From UBA3774 sp045600025 (lineage in GTDB: Bacteria > Bacillota > Clostridia > Lachnospirales > Lachnospiraceae): a DNA stretch of 37,694 bases. Under the pieces are notes generated by a model, which was given only the letters and a program-made list of their open reading frames with translations, was not told where the DNA came from and made no database searches. The position numbers and the translations under genes were made by a program. Below, one piece after another: positions 8,175 to 15,024 of the stretch (within the stretch, counting starts at the first letter, position 1; each line of letters opens with the position of its first letter). The stretch is taken from the NCBI GenBank assembly GCA_045600025.1, contig JAZRXC010000017.1, forward strand, positions 1 to 37,694, written 5' to 3'.

Positions 8175-9290
8175 TTATTCGTCCTTAAGTATTATTCTCA
8201 TATACACGGGGTTGTGGTCCGAATACTTGAATCCGGTGTCGATTACGTCTGATTCAATAAGAGTAACATTCTTTGTAATTATGAATCCGTCTACGCTTAC
8301 TACATAATCGCCTACCTCGTACGGCTTGTTCGGGTTGCGGCAGGTCGCGGCATTGGTCTCTTCGCTGTAAGGTGCTACAAGATCTGTTACGTATGAAAAC
8401 AGGCTGAGATTGATGGGCTGCGCCCAGTCATAGGTTACGCTCTCCGTATGGAATATCTCAGGCGACTTGCCGAGTACGTCGCAGTTAAAGTCGCCGCCCG
8501 CAATGCAGTAGTTGCCTTTTTCGTACTCATTTGTCATGTCTTCAACTACCATCTTGAGCTGCGTCTGCGCAGTCTCGGGATCGGTGGTATATGCAGACAG
8601 ATGGAAATCATACACTACAAGGTAGTTGCCTTTTTCGGTTTTAATCTTGCTCCTTGAATAGCATCTGTCGAGGTCAAGGAATTTTGAAAGGCCCTGCTCT
8701 ATAGGAAGGCCGACTCTTTCCGCGCTTTCTATCTCATATTTCGCAAATGTCATGATGCTGGATTTATTTGCCCCGTGAGGCTGATACAGCGGATACATCA
8801 GGAATGCGGAGTTGTAGTTCTGCGCTTTTACGTAGTCATATGACGCATCTACAGCAAGAAGCTCCGCTACAAGTGCGTTCTCATCTACGTGGTATGAACG
8901 CGTGGAATCAAAGTCCACTTCCTGGAGCAGAAGGATGTCCGGGTTTTTGTCGCGCAGCGTCTTCATGGCGTCGCCGATGTTTTGATATACCGCTCCTTCA
9001 GAGAAGGCCCAGCTCTCCTTTCCTCCGTCCATAAAGAATGTGAAGTCGTCGGAGTATGCGCCAAAGCCGATGTTGTAAGAGGTTACTAACATTTCTTTGC
9101 CGACCGGTACGGTTTTTTCTACTTCACCGTATATCTCTTCATCTGCTTTATGGCCCATGGCTATGTTCTGAACGGGCAGAACCATATCGTCAAGGCGTTC
9201 GTAGGATACAAGGACGTATGCCAAATATCCAACCACTATTAATGCTATGATTGCAAGCAGAATTGCGAATATCTTCAGAACCTTTTTCAT
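8175..9290 (-). CDS. Membrane-anchored endonuclease/exonuclease/phosphatase (EEP) family protein
   Basis: Protein of 371 residues with one N-terminal membrane segment (about residues 5-28), so the catalytic domain is predicted outside the cell. EEP-fold motifs occur in order: TSYNIGFG (metal-site Asn), LLLQEVDFDSTR (metal-binding Glu), YDFHLSA (catalytic His region), AGGDFNCD (Asp/Asn pair) and the C-terminal SDHNPVYM (Asp-His). All expected catalytic residues appear present. Family substrates range from DNA to inositol phosphates and sphingomyelin, so the specificity is open; an extracellular nuclease or phosphodiesterase is plausible. It is the first gene after the promoter at 9333-9361 and has a GGAG site upstream of the ATG. 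A downstream phosphodiesterase gene in the same unit hints at extracellular phosphate-ester scavenging, which is inference. Confidence 0.87.
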   Translation of the reverse strand: MKKVLKIFAILLAIIALIVVGYLAYVLVSYERLDDMVLPVQNIAMGHKADEEIYGEVEKTVPVGKEMLVTSYNIGFGAYSDDFTFFMDGGKESWAFSEGAVYQNIGDAMKTLRDKNPDILLLQEVDFDSTRSYHVDENALVAELLAVDASYDYVKAQNYNSAFLMYPLYQPHGANKSSIMTFAKYEIESAERVGLPIEQGLSKFLDLDRCYSRSKIKTEKGNYLVVYDFHLSAYTTDPETAQTQLKMVVEDMTNEYEKGNYCIAGGDFNCDVLGKSPEIFHTESVTYDWAQPINLSLFSYVTDLVAPYSEETNAATCRNPNKPYEVGDYVVSVDGFIITKNVTLIESDVIDTGFKYSDHNPVYMRIILKDE

Positions 9291-9332
9291 AGTGTCATCT
9301 CCATAGTATTTTGCAAATACTTATTCTAGTTT

Positions 9333-9361
9333 ATTATATCTCAAAGTCCTTGCATTGTCAT
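9333..9361 (-). promoter_or_regulatory. Sigma-A-type promoter for the EEP-trpB-exporter-MFS-GDPD unit
   Basis: On the minus strand ATGACA (9361-9356, five of six to TTGACA) and a perfect TATAAT (9338-9333) are separated by 17 bases. This is about 43 bases before the EEP start codon. No other strong promoter was noticed between the eight genes downstream, whose gaps are mostly under 35 bases or overlapping. Confidence 0.8.
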
Positions 9362-9401
9362 CAAAAAGCGAGTGAATTATAACGGCGTTTACTTGCAATA
9401 T

Positions 9402-9428
9402 AAAAAGGCCGGGGCTATTGCCTCGGCC
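9402..9428 (-). terminator. Intrinsic terminator of the Cys-repeat surface protein gene
   Basis: GGCCGGGGC / GCCTCGGCC form a nine-pair stem (one G-U) with a four-base loop at 9407-9428. Read on the minus strand it is followed by five T (9406-9402). It lies 16 bases after the stop of the gene at 9444-10289 and separates it from the promoter of the next unit. Confidence 0.88.
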
Positions 9429-9443
9429 TAAAATTACTTTAGA

Positions 9444-10289
9444 TTAGTTTGCCTTTTTCTTGCTGCGATTTAATGCTACAGTAAGTGTTGTGATTCCTGC
9501 GGCTGACAGTCCGAACAGCGCTGCCCAGAACATAATGTTCGTATCGTCACCGGTCTTCGGCACTTCTTCCCTGCTTCCTTCGGTAGGATCTGCTGCGCTT
9601 GTAGTGGGCGCTGCTGCAGTTGTAGTAGGATCAGTAGCGCTGGTCGGCTCAGTAGGATCTTCTGTAGTCGGGCAGGTAGGCTTTACAGGGCAGGTAGGCT
9701 TTACAGGACAGGTGGGCTTTACCGGACAGGTGGGCTTTACCGGACAGGTGGGCTCTACCGGGCAGGTAGGACCTACCGGACAGGTGGGCTCTACCGGGCA
9801 GGTAGGACATACCGGACAGGTGGGCTCTTCGCAACACCCCGGCCATTTCCATGCTTCTTTTAGATTCTTGAGTAATTTGCAATTATCAATGCAAAGCTTG
9901 GTAATCTTCTCGCAGGTATTTAGGATATTAATATACGCAGGCTCTGATACTGTTTTGTTTCCGCAAATATCTTTAAGAACACAGTACACATATCCACCAT
10001 CAAGTGCCGGTATAGTCATCTCGAATATAAGTGTAGGCAGTTTTGCGGTATCGTCGATAAGTTTGAAGGTGCATCCGTCTTCGTTAACAAAATACCACTG
10101 GTAAGATACTACCTCCAACAGGTTCTTCGGTACTACGGCAAACATGGTTCCGTGAGGATATTTAACATAGACGTCCTGCGGCTGTATGCATATCTCGGGA
10201 CCTTTGTCACGGGCAAAAGCCGTTGTTGCCCCAATGCACAGTACTAACAGTGCCATAAGCACTATAGCAAATGATTTTATTCTTTTCAT
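9444..10289 (-). CDS. LPXTG-type cell-wall surface protein with Ig-like domain and Cys-Pro repeats
   Basis: Secreted protein of 281 residues. It has a signal peptide (about residues 1-26, ending in TAFARD), one Ig-like domain (about 30-125, with the YQWYFVNEDG strand and a GGYVYCVLKD strand), and a short helical Cys-containing segment (about 128-150). Eight tandem CPVxPT hexapeptides follow (158-205), then a Thr/Ala/Pro-rich stalk (about 210-240). The C-terminus is a sortase signal: VPKTGD, a hydrophobic segment and the basic tail RSKKK. It is therefore predicted to be covalently attached to peptidoglycan. No sortase gene is in the window. A GGAGGGTG ribosome site lies just upstream of the ATG. 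Function is unknown; Cys-rich repeats on an exported protein could be disulfide-linked or metal-binding. Confidence 0.85.
   Translation of the reverse strand: MKRIKSFAIVLMALLVLCIGATTAFARDKGPEICIQPQDVYVKYPHGTMFAVVPKNLLEVVSYQWYFVNEDGCTFKLIDDTAKLPTLIFEMTIPALDGGYVYCVLKDICGNKTVSEPAYINILNTCEKITKLCIDNCKLLKNLKEAWKWPGCCEEPTCPVCPTCPVEPTCPVGPTCPVEPTCPVKPTCPVKPTCPVKPTCPVKPTCPTTEDPTEPTSATDPTTTAAAPTTSAADPTEGSREEVPKTGDDTNIMFWAALFGLSAAGITTLTVALNRSKKKAN
9675..9818 (-). repeat. Eight 18-bp tandem repeats coding CPVxPT
   Basis: Eight contiguous 18-base units encode Cys-Pro-Val-x-Pro-Thr with x being C, E, G, E, K, K, K, K. The last four units are almost identical at DNA level, indicating recent duplication. 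A degenerate unit flanks each end (CCEEPT before, CPTTEDPT after). Confidence 0.93.
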
Positions 10290-10489
10290 ATCACCCTCCT
10301 AGAAATGGTGCTTATTCCCTCGTGATAAATATAGCACTTTTGAAAAACAATTACACTCTTTTTTAAAAAAATAAGATACTTTTTTGTTCCATTTTTAGAC
10401 GAATCTGCATTTTTGGTTAAAAATATTACATATGTTGAAAAGCAAAATGCCGTTAGTTTTACGATAAGATAATATAAGGCATTATCAAG

Positions 10490-10518
10490 TTGACGGCTTA
10501 CGGGGCAAATGATAATAT
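10490..10518 (+). promoter_or_regulatory. Possible promoter for the sirtuin gene
   Basis: TTGACG (10490-10495) is followed after 17 bases by TAATAT, or after 15 bases by GATAAT. The ATG is about 23-25 bases further. The -10 is ambiguous. An alternative -10-like stretch, GATAATATAAG, occurs at about 10468-10478. The 10290-10489 stretch is AT-rich and otherwise featureless. Confidence 0.45.
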
Positions 10519-10540
10519 CACAATTAAAGAGGGAATTACT

Positions 10541-11284
10541 ATGACTGATATTGATAAAATTGAGTTGTTGAAAAAATATATTGACGAGTCTTCGAACATC
10601 GTTTTCTTTGGTGGGGCGGGCGTGTCAACCGAGAGCGGCGTCCCGGATTTTCGCAGCAAGGACGGCCTCTACAACACTCATGACGTCCGTTTCGATGCCT
10701 ACCGCCCCGAGTATTTGCTCAGCCATACCTGTCTTATGCATGAGCCTGAAGTTTTCTTTGAGTTCTATCGCCAGAAGATGGATGCCCGCTCGGCGCGTCC
10801 GAATGCCGCACACCTATTTCTTGCGAAGCTTGAGCGCATGGGCAAATTGCGCGCCGTCGTTACTCAGAACATAGACGGTCTGCACCAGGATGCCGGTAGC
10901 AAGAATGTTTATGAAATCCACGGCAGTACCAGGAGAAATTATTGCAGCCGCTGCCAAAAAATCTATCCCGCCGATTATATATATGATTCAAAAGAATCTG
11001 TTCCGCATTGCGATTGCGGCGGCGTAATCCGCTGCGACGTTACTTTATATGAAGAACAGCTTCCGATGGATGCCGTTATGTCTTCAATTGATGCCATTTC
11101 GTCTGCCGATATGCTGATAATCGGAGGAACCTCTCTCACGGTATACCCCGCCGCTTCGTATGTCGGATATTTCCGCGGAAAGCATCTCGTAATTATAAAT
11201 ATAGATCACCTGCGCTATCCTCTGCGAGACGGTCAGGACCTTGAAATTAATCTGCCTATAGGAGAAGTCTTCTCTCAGTGTTAA
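10541..11284 (+). CDS. cobB: NAD-dependent protein deacylase, Sir2 family
   Basis: Cytoplasmic sirtuin of 247 residues that removes acyl groups from lysine while cleaving NAD+. Motifs are GGAGVSTESGVPDFRS (NAD-binding loop), TQNIDGLHQDAG, the catalytic His in EIHGST, a zinc ribbon beginning CSRC and ending in CDCGG, and GTSLTVYPAASYV. The second zinc pair is spaced C-x-C rather than the usual C-x-x-C, and the residue after it reads IRCDV where most family members have RPDV. The frame is open 17 codons further upstream from an ATG lacking a ribosome site. The ATG at 10541 follows GAGGG by eight bases and places the NAD loop at the normal distance from the N-terminus. It is on the plus strand between two surface-protein genes and runs against replication. 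Confidence 0.93.
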   Translation: MTDIDKIELLKKYIDESSNIVFFGGAGVSTESGVPDFRSKDGLYNTHDVRFDAYRPEYLLSHTCLMHEPEVFFEFYRQKMDARSARPNAAHLFLAKLERMGKLRAVVTQNIDGLHQDAGSKNVYEIHGSTRRNYCSRCQKIYPADYIYDSKESVPHCDCGGVIRCDVTLYEEQLPMDAVMSSIDAISSADMLIIGGTSLTVYPAASYVGYFRGKHLVIINIDHLRYPLRDGQDLEINLPIGEVFSQC

Positions 11285-11320
11285 AGAACTTCGGGCAAAT
11301 GTCTTGACCTTCTGTCTGCA

Positions 11321-11349
11321 TTGACAAACCCTCTCTTTTTCTCTAAAAT
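11321..11349 (+). promoter_or_regulatory. Strong sigma-A-type promoter for the surface protein at 11373
   Basis: A perfect TTGACA (11321-11326), 17-base spacer, then TAAAAT (11344-11349, five of six). The start codon is 23 bases downstream with a GGAGG site between. A second TTGACC at 11304-11309 has no matching -10. Confidence 0.82.
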
Positions 11350-11372
11350 TATACCTATAATTCGGAGGCAAT

Positions 11373-12338
11373 ATGAAAAAACATTTTGCAAAATTAACAG
11401 CCCTTATAACCTGCCTGTTCGTTCTCCTTGCGGGGAGCATGCCTGCTATGGCAGCTGAATCCTGGCAGGGCACGATTCAGGCCGGCAAAGAGTTTATGTT
11501 CACCATTTCCTTCTGTTCCTGCGCGGAAGATGTTGATGTTTCCGACATGTATGAACTTCAGATCGAGCCGCCGGATGGCGTTACCGTAGAAGCCTACAAA
11601 ACCATTGCTTCTCACGGTATCCTTATCAGCGGCAAAATCAGCAAGGCCAAGGAATATCACTTTTTGATTAAAGACAAACACCTGGGCGTATACTACGATT
11701 GCATTCTGACAGTTACGCCGAGCAGTGACCTGTCAATTAAGACCGACTCTCTTCCTGAAGGCAAGGTCGGCAGCGAATATTATGCCGAAGTTTCCGCAAC
11801 TTCAGGTTGCCAGATTACTTTGTACGACGGCGCCATCCCTCTCGGCTTAAGCTATGAGCCCGGTAACCCGCTTAAGATAACCGGTACCCCTACCGCGGCC
11901 GGCACTAATTCTTTAATCTTTATTGCAAAGTCTGATGACGGTCAGTCTGTATCAAAGTCATTTACCTTAAATATTTCTGAAGCTAAGCCTCAGCCTACAA
12001 CCGCCGCTCCGACGACGGCTCCTACAACCACGGTTCCTACGGCACCGACTCCTGTTGAGCCGACTTCGACTGCTCCTGCAACTACTCCGGTGCAGACGCT
12101 CCCGGACGCTTCTGAAACTCAACCCGTGCAGACAAGCCCCGCAGATACTACCACAACGGCAAGCGAAAAAGATCCGTCACATGCAATATTCACCCCTACC
12201 GATGTAGAAGATAATGGCGCTTCTGTTGATATCTGGGTAATTGTTGCAATAGTAGCAGTTGCTTTGATAGTAGGTGGTCTTATTGCAGTGCTCGTTGCAA
12301 AGAAAAATGCAAAGAAGAAAAGAAGAAGGAGAAAATAA
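11373..12338 (+). CDS. Secreted, C-terminally membrane-anchored protein with Ig-like (He_PIG-type) domain and Pro/Thr stalk
   Basis: Protein of 321 residues not recognised as a named family. An N-terminal signal peptide (about residues 1-28, ending AMAAE) precedes a beta-rich domain with two closely spaced Cys (FCSCAED; residues about 30-125). An Ig-like putative He_PIG domain follows (about 126-205; LPEGKVGSEYYAEVSA, then LKITGTPTAAGTNS). A low-complexity Pro/Thr/Ala stalk (about 207-275), a transmembrane helix (about 288-308) and a very basic end (KKNAKKKRRRRK) close it. There is no LPXTG motif, so it should stay membrane-anchored with a short basic cytoplasmic tail. A GGAGG site precedes the ATG. 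Its stalk resembles that of the Cys-repeat protein on the other side of the sirtuin. Function unknown; adhesion or wall interaction is only a guess. Confidence 0.82.
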   Translation: MKKHFAKLTALITCLFVLLAGSMPAMAAESWQGTIQAGKEFMFTISFCSCAEDVDVSDMYELQIEPPDGVTVEAYKTIASHGILISGKISKAKEYHFLIKDKHLGVYYDCILTVTPSSDLSIKTDSLPEGKVGSEYYAEVSATSGCQITLYDGAIPLGLSYEPGNPLKITGTPTAAGTNSLIFIAKSDDGQSVSKSFTLNISEAKPQPTTAAPTTAPTTTVPTAPTPVEPTSTAPATTPVQTLPDASETQPVQTSPADTTTTASEKDPSHAIFTPTDVEDNGASVDIWVIVAIVAVALIVGGLIAVLVAKKNAKKKRRRRK

Positions 12339-12354
12339 TCCCCTATAAATATTT

Positions 12355-12383
12355 AAAGCGGAGCCTTAGGACTCCGCTTTTTT
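12355..12383 (+). terminator. Bidirectional intrinsic terminator between convergent genes
   Basis: AAAGCGGAG and CTCCGCTTT pair around CCTTAGGA, with six T on the plus strand (12378-12383). Read on the minus strand the same hairpin is followed by TTTAAATATTT. It lies 16 bases after the plus-strand surface protein gene and 9 bases beyond the stop of the minus-strand transporter gene at 12392, so it can serve both. Confidence 0.87.
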
Positions 12384-12391
12384 AATAATTA

Positions 12392-13927
12392 TTATTTCTG
12401 TTTGAATTTTTTCTTTATTTTCTTGATGCTGCGGCGCTTGTAATCGAATCTCTTGGTAATGGCTTTTATGCCGAGGCTGATCAGCCATACAAGGAAGAGA
12501 TAAATCAGTGCCGTTGCTATCAGCGGGAAGAACGCTTCAAATGTACGCGAGCGGATGATGTCGGAGACCTTTGTAAGGTCCTGCACCGCGATATAGCCTA
12601 CTATGGATGTGCTGTGCAGGAGTGTTATGAGCGCGCTCTTATAATTTGGTAAGAACTGCGGCATCGCCTGCGGAAGGATAATGCGGAAGAATGTCTGCGA
12701 GTCGGTAAAACCGAGGCTGTACGCGCCTTCCTTCTGTCCTCTTCCGATAGACAGCACCGCCGTCTTAAGCATCGCATATACGCCGACACCGACACTTATG
12801 CCGAAGGCAATCGCCGAAATCCAAACACCTGACAGTGCCGAATCCGCGAAGATGACATAGTATAAAATCATCAGGATAACAACCGCCGGAAGGCCTTTAT
12901 ATATCCAGGTAAATGCATCGAACAGCCCGTTTAGGAAACGGTTTCCTCTTCTGCATATCATATAAATTATGAAGCCCAGCAGGCTTCCTGCTACTGCAGC
13001 CGTAAACGTAATAATCATCGAAACGCCAAGGCCCTCAAGGATGGTCTTCCATCTGTCCTCGTCAATAAAGGTCTTCTTAAATGCCTCGACAATCTTATCA
13101 ATACTGAAAGAAGATGAATCCTTGGCAACAACAGCTATAATATTGCTTCTGCAATAAGAATCTGAGAAATCAACGCTCTTGGCACGCTCTTCGGTAATGG
13201 AGATGGAGCTTCCGCCGATATCACATTTGCCCGAAGAAACCGCAGGAATCATGCCGGCAAAATCCGATGCATGAAACTCTGCGCCATAACCGTACTCTCT
13301 GCAGAAGGCAAGGAAAAATTCTATATCGTATCCGTTAAGCTCATTTTTTGATACGAAGCAGAAAGGCGGGGAGCTCTGCGACACGGCAAATCTTATGATG
13401 CCGTTCTCGCCGGTGAGCGTAAAATCAAGCGGATCGGCATTATCAACTGCCTCAGCCACATTGACAAGCCATTTATCGTGCAGATAATCGGAGAAACCAT
13501 CCTCGGCGCTCTTTTTGATGAAATCATTCATCTGCTGCTCAAGGAAATCATTGTCGGAAGTATCCTTGCGGAATATATACCCGAAATCGGTTATGAATAA
13601 AGAGTCCTCAAAGAGCAGAAAATCCTCTCTTCCGGCAGTCATATGATGTATCTTAATCTCATCTGCAACAAAATAATCAACCTTGTTGTTCTCAAGCGCA
13701 AGGAGCTGATCCGCATAAGTATTGTAATATGAAATCTCGCTGTTAGGGAAATGCTCTTCTATTACGACATCGTGGATCGTACCCATAGCTGCGCCGGCAC
13801 GAAGACCGTCCAGCTCGTCAATGCCGGTGGGATATATGCGCGAAGATCCACTGCAACCGCAGACAGGAAGGACCACAATCAGCATGGCAGCAAAAATAAT
13901 CAGTTTTTTAAAGAATCTGTTTCTCAT
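12392..13927 (-). CDS. Amino-acid ABC transporter: lipoprotein substrate-binding domain fused to permease (HisM/GlnP type)
   Basis: Single polypeptide of 511 residues. The lipoprotein signal has its lipid-accepting Cys at about residue 25 (VCGC). Residues about 38-153 match the second lobe and C-terminal part of family 3 binding proteins: GAAMGTIHDVV, a YADQLLALENNKVDYFVAD stretch and an ending like GFSDYLHDKW. Residues about 176-270 match the N-terminal lobe: IIRFAVSQSSPPFCF, NGYDIEFFLAF, SGKCDIGGSSISITEERAK, VDFSDSY. The order is thus permuted relative to a stand-alone binding protein. Residues about 295-500 are a permease with four to five helices and the EAA-type coupling loop GQKEGAYSLGFTDSQTFFRIILP. 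The substrate is predicted to be a polar or acidic amino acid. The start overlaps the ATPase stop by one base (TAATG). Confidence 0.88.
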   Translation of the reverse strand: MRNRFFKKLIIFAAMLIVVLPVCGCSGSSRIYPTGIDELDGLRAGAAMGTIHDVVIEEHFPNSEISYYNTYADQLLALENNKVDYFVADEIKIHHMTAGREDFLLFEDSLFITDFGYIFRKDTSDNDFLEQQMNDFIKKSAEDGFSDYLHDKWLVNVAEAVDNADPLDFTLTGENGIIRFAVSQSSPPFCFVSKNELNGYDIEFFLAFCREYGYGAEFHASDFAGMIPAVSSGKCDIGGSSISITEERAKSVDFSDSYCRSNIIAVVAKDSSSFSIDKIVEAFKKTFIDEDRWKTILEGLGVSMIITFTAAVAGSLLGFIIYMICRRGNRFLNGLFDAFTWIYKGLPAVVILMILYYVIFADSALSGVWISAIAFGISVGVGVYAMLKTAVLSIGRGQKEGAYSLGFTDSQTFFRIILPQAMPQFLPNYKSALITLLHSTSIVGYIAVQDLTKVSDIIRSRTFEAFFPLIATALIYLFLVWLISLGIKAITKRFDYKRRSIKKIKKKFKQK

Positions 13928-15024
13928 TATTTTTGCCCTATGACAAGCATGATTATCTGCTCGTCCCCTTCGTCATATTGCTTGATTTCTGATGCGTGAT
14001 GGCGGATAAGCCTCCAGGAAATATAATCCTCTGCATCATCCAAGGTAATCTTCAGATTATTATATGTACAGGTAAATCTGACATCGTCGTCGGTCGCAGA
14101 GCAACCGATTTTGATGCAGATGTTGTAGTCTTTTTCTTCGGCTTTATATTTTGGGATAAGAATCTGGAAGCAAAGCTCCTCCGCGATAGCTTGAATGCTG
14201 TTTCGCGCAGAAGAAGAAATATCCATCTTGTAGGCAAACTGACTCAGCTGCGTGATAAAGCTCGGGAAGTCGCTGCCTTCGGATGTAAGGTTGAACTTAA
14301 CCGACTGCAGCTGCTTGATAAACTCTATGGTCTTAGGCTTCTTGGGACTATGGAATATTTGCTCCGGCGTGCCTTCCTCATATATGCCGCCCTCATCAAG
14401 ATATAAAACTCTTGAAGAAATTTTCTCGGCAAATTTCATATCGTGCGTGACAAGCAGCATCGTATAGCTCTGCTTGCTAAGCCTTGAGATAACGGACTCA
14501 ACTTCGCCGACCATAGTAGGATCAAGCGCAGATGTCGGCTCGTCAAAAAGAATAACTTCAGAGCCGATAGCAAGCGTTCTTACTATGGCAACGCGCTGCT
14601 TCTGTCCGCCGGATATCTCATCCGGATACTTGAAAGCAAATTTAGAAAGTCCGACCTCTTCAAGAAGCTGCATGCCCTTTTCGTAAGCCTTCTCAGGGGC
14701 TTCGTGCAACAGCACCATCGGGGCATAGCAGACATTTTCGATGACCGTCATGTGCTCAAAAAGGTTAAAATGCTGAAATACCATACCGACCTTTTTACGA
14801 AGCTCATGCAGCGGATAGCCGGGTCTCGTAACGTCCTCGCCATCGATAAGTATCTGTCCTGACGTAGGACTCTCGAGCATATTAATCATACGAAGAAGCG
14901 TAGACTTCCCCGTACCGGAAGGGCCGATTATTGATATTACTTCGCCCTTTTGTATAGTCGTCGTAATATCTTTAATCGGCTCTACGTCTTCGTACTTTTT
15001 TTGAAGATGTCGGATTTCTATCAT
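13927..15024 (-). CDS. Amino-acid ABC transporter ATP-binding protein (GlnQ type) with about 120-residue C-terminal extension
   Basis: Nucleotide-binding subunit partnering the fused binding protein/permease downstream. Walker A is GPSGTGKST (residues 34-42). The Q-loop is in VFQHFNLFEHMT, the signature is ISGGQKQRVAIVR, Walker B is VILFDEPTSALDP, and the switch His is in LLVTHDMKFA. Usual GlnQ proteins end near residue 240-250; this one continues to 365. The extra segment (about 245-365) contains SARNSIQAIAEELCFQIL and a strand-rich stretch, and is weakly reminiscent of an RsbW-type HATPase fold. That resemblance is inference, and no clear ATP-binding motif is left in it. The start codon overlaps the serS stop (ATGA), so transporter expression is tied to the dnaA-gyrA-serS unit. 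Confidence 0.92.
   Translation of the reverse strand: MIEIRHLQKKYEDVEPIKDITTTIQKGEVISIIGPSGTGKSTLLRMINMLESPTSGQILIDGEDVTRPGYPLHELRKKVGMVFQHFNLFEHMTVIENVCYAPMVLLHEAPEKAYEKGMQLLEEVGLSKFAFKYPDEISGGQKQRVAIVRTLAIGSEVILFDEPTSALDPTMVGEVESVISRLSKQSYTMLLVTHDMKFAEKISSRVLYLDEGGIYEEGTPEQIFHSPKKPKTIEFIKQLQSVKFNLTSEGSDFPSFITQLSQFAYKMDISSSARNSIQAIAEELCFQILIPKYKAEEKDYNICIKIGCSATDDDVRFTCTYNNLKITLDDAEDYISWRLIRHHASEIKQYDEGDEQIIMLVIGQK

Noticed and set aside
9675..9818. Regular 18-base repeats as a possible CRISPR array
   Set aside because: The units are directly adjacent without unique spacers and encode an in-frame hexapeptide.
9460..10104. Collagen-like 214-residue frame with GQVGxTGQ repeats on the plus strand
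   Set aside because: It is the antisense reading of the CPVxPT repeat gene. It has no ribosome site, and the minus-strand protein has a signal peptide, Ig-like domain and sorting signal.
10290..10489. Hidden small gene or RNA upstream of the Cys-repeat protein
   Set aside because: The stretch is AT-rich with poly-T/poly-A runs, but no open frame with a ribosome site and no stable hairpin was seen.
10490..10540. 17-codon N-terminal extension of the sirtuin
   Set aside because: It has no ribosome site and overlaps the likely promoter; the ATG at 10541 has a GAGGG site and the normal N-terminus.
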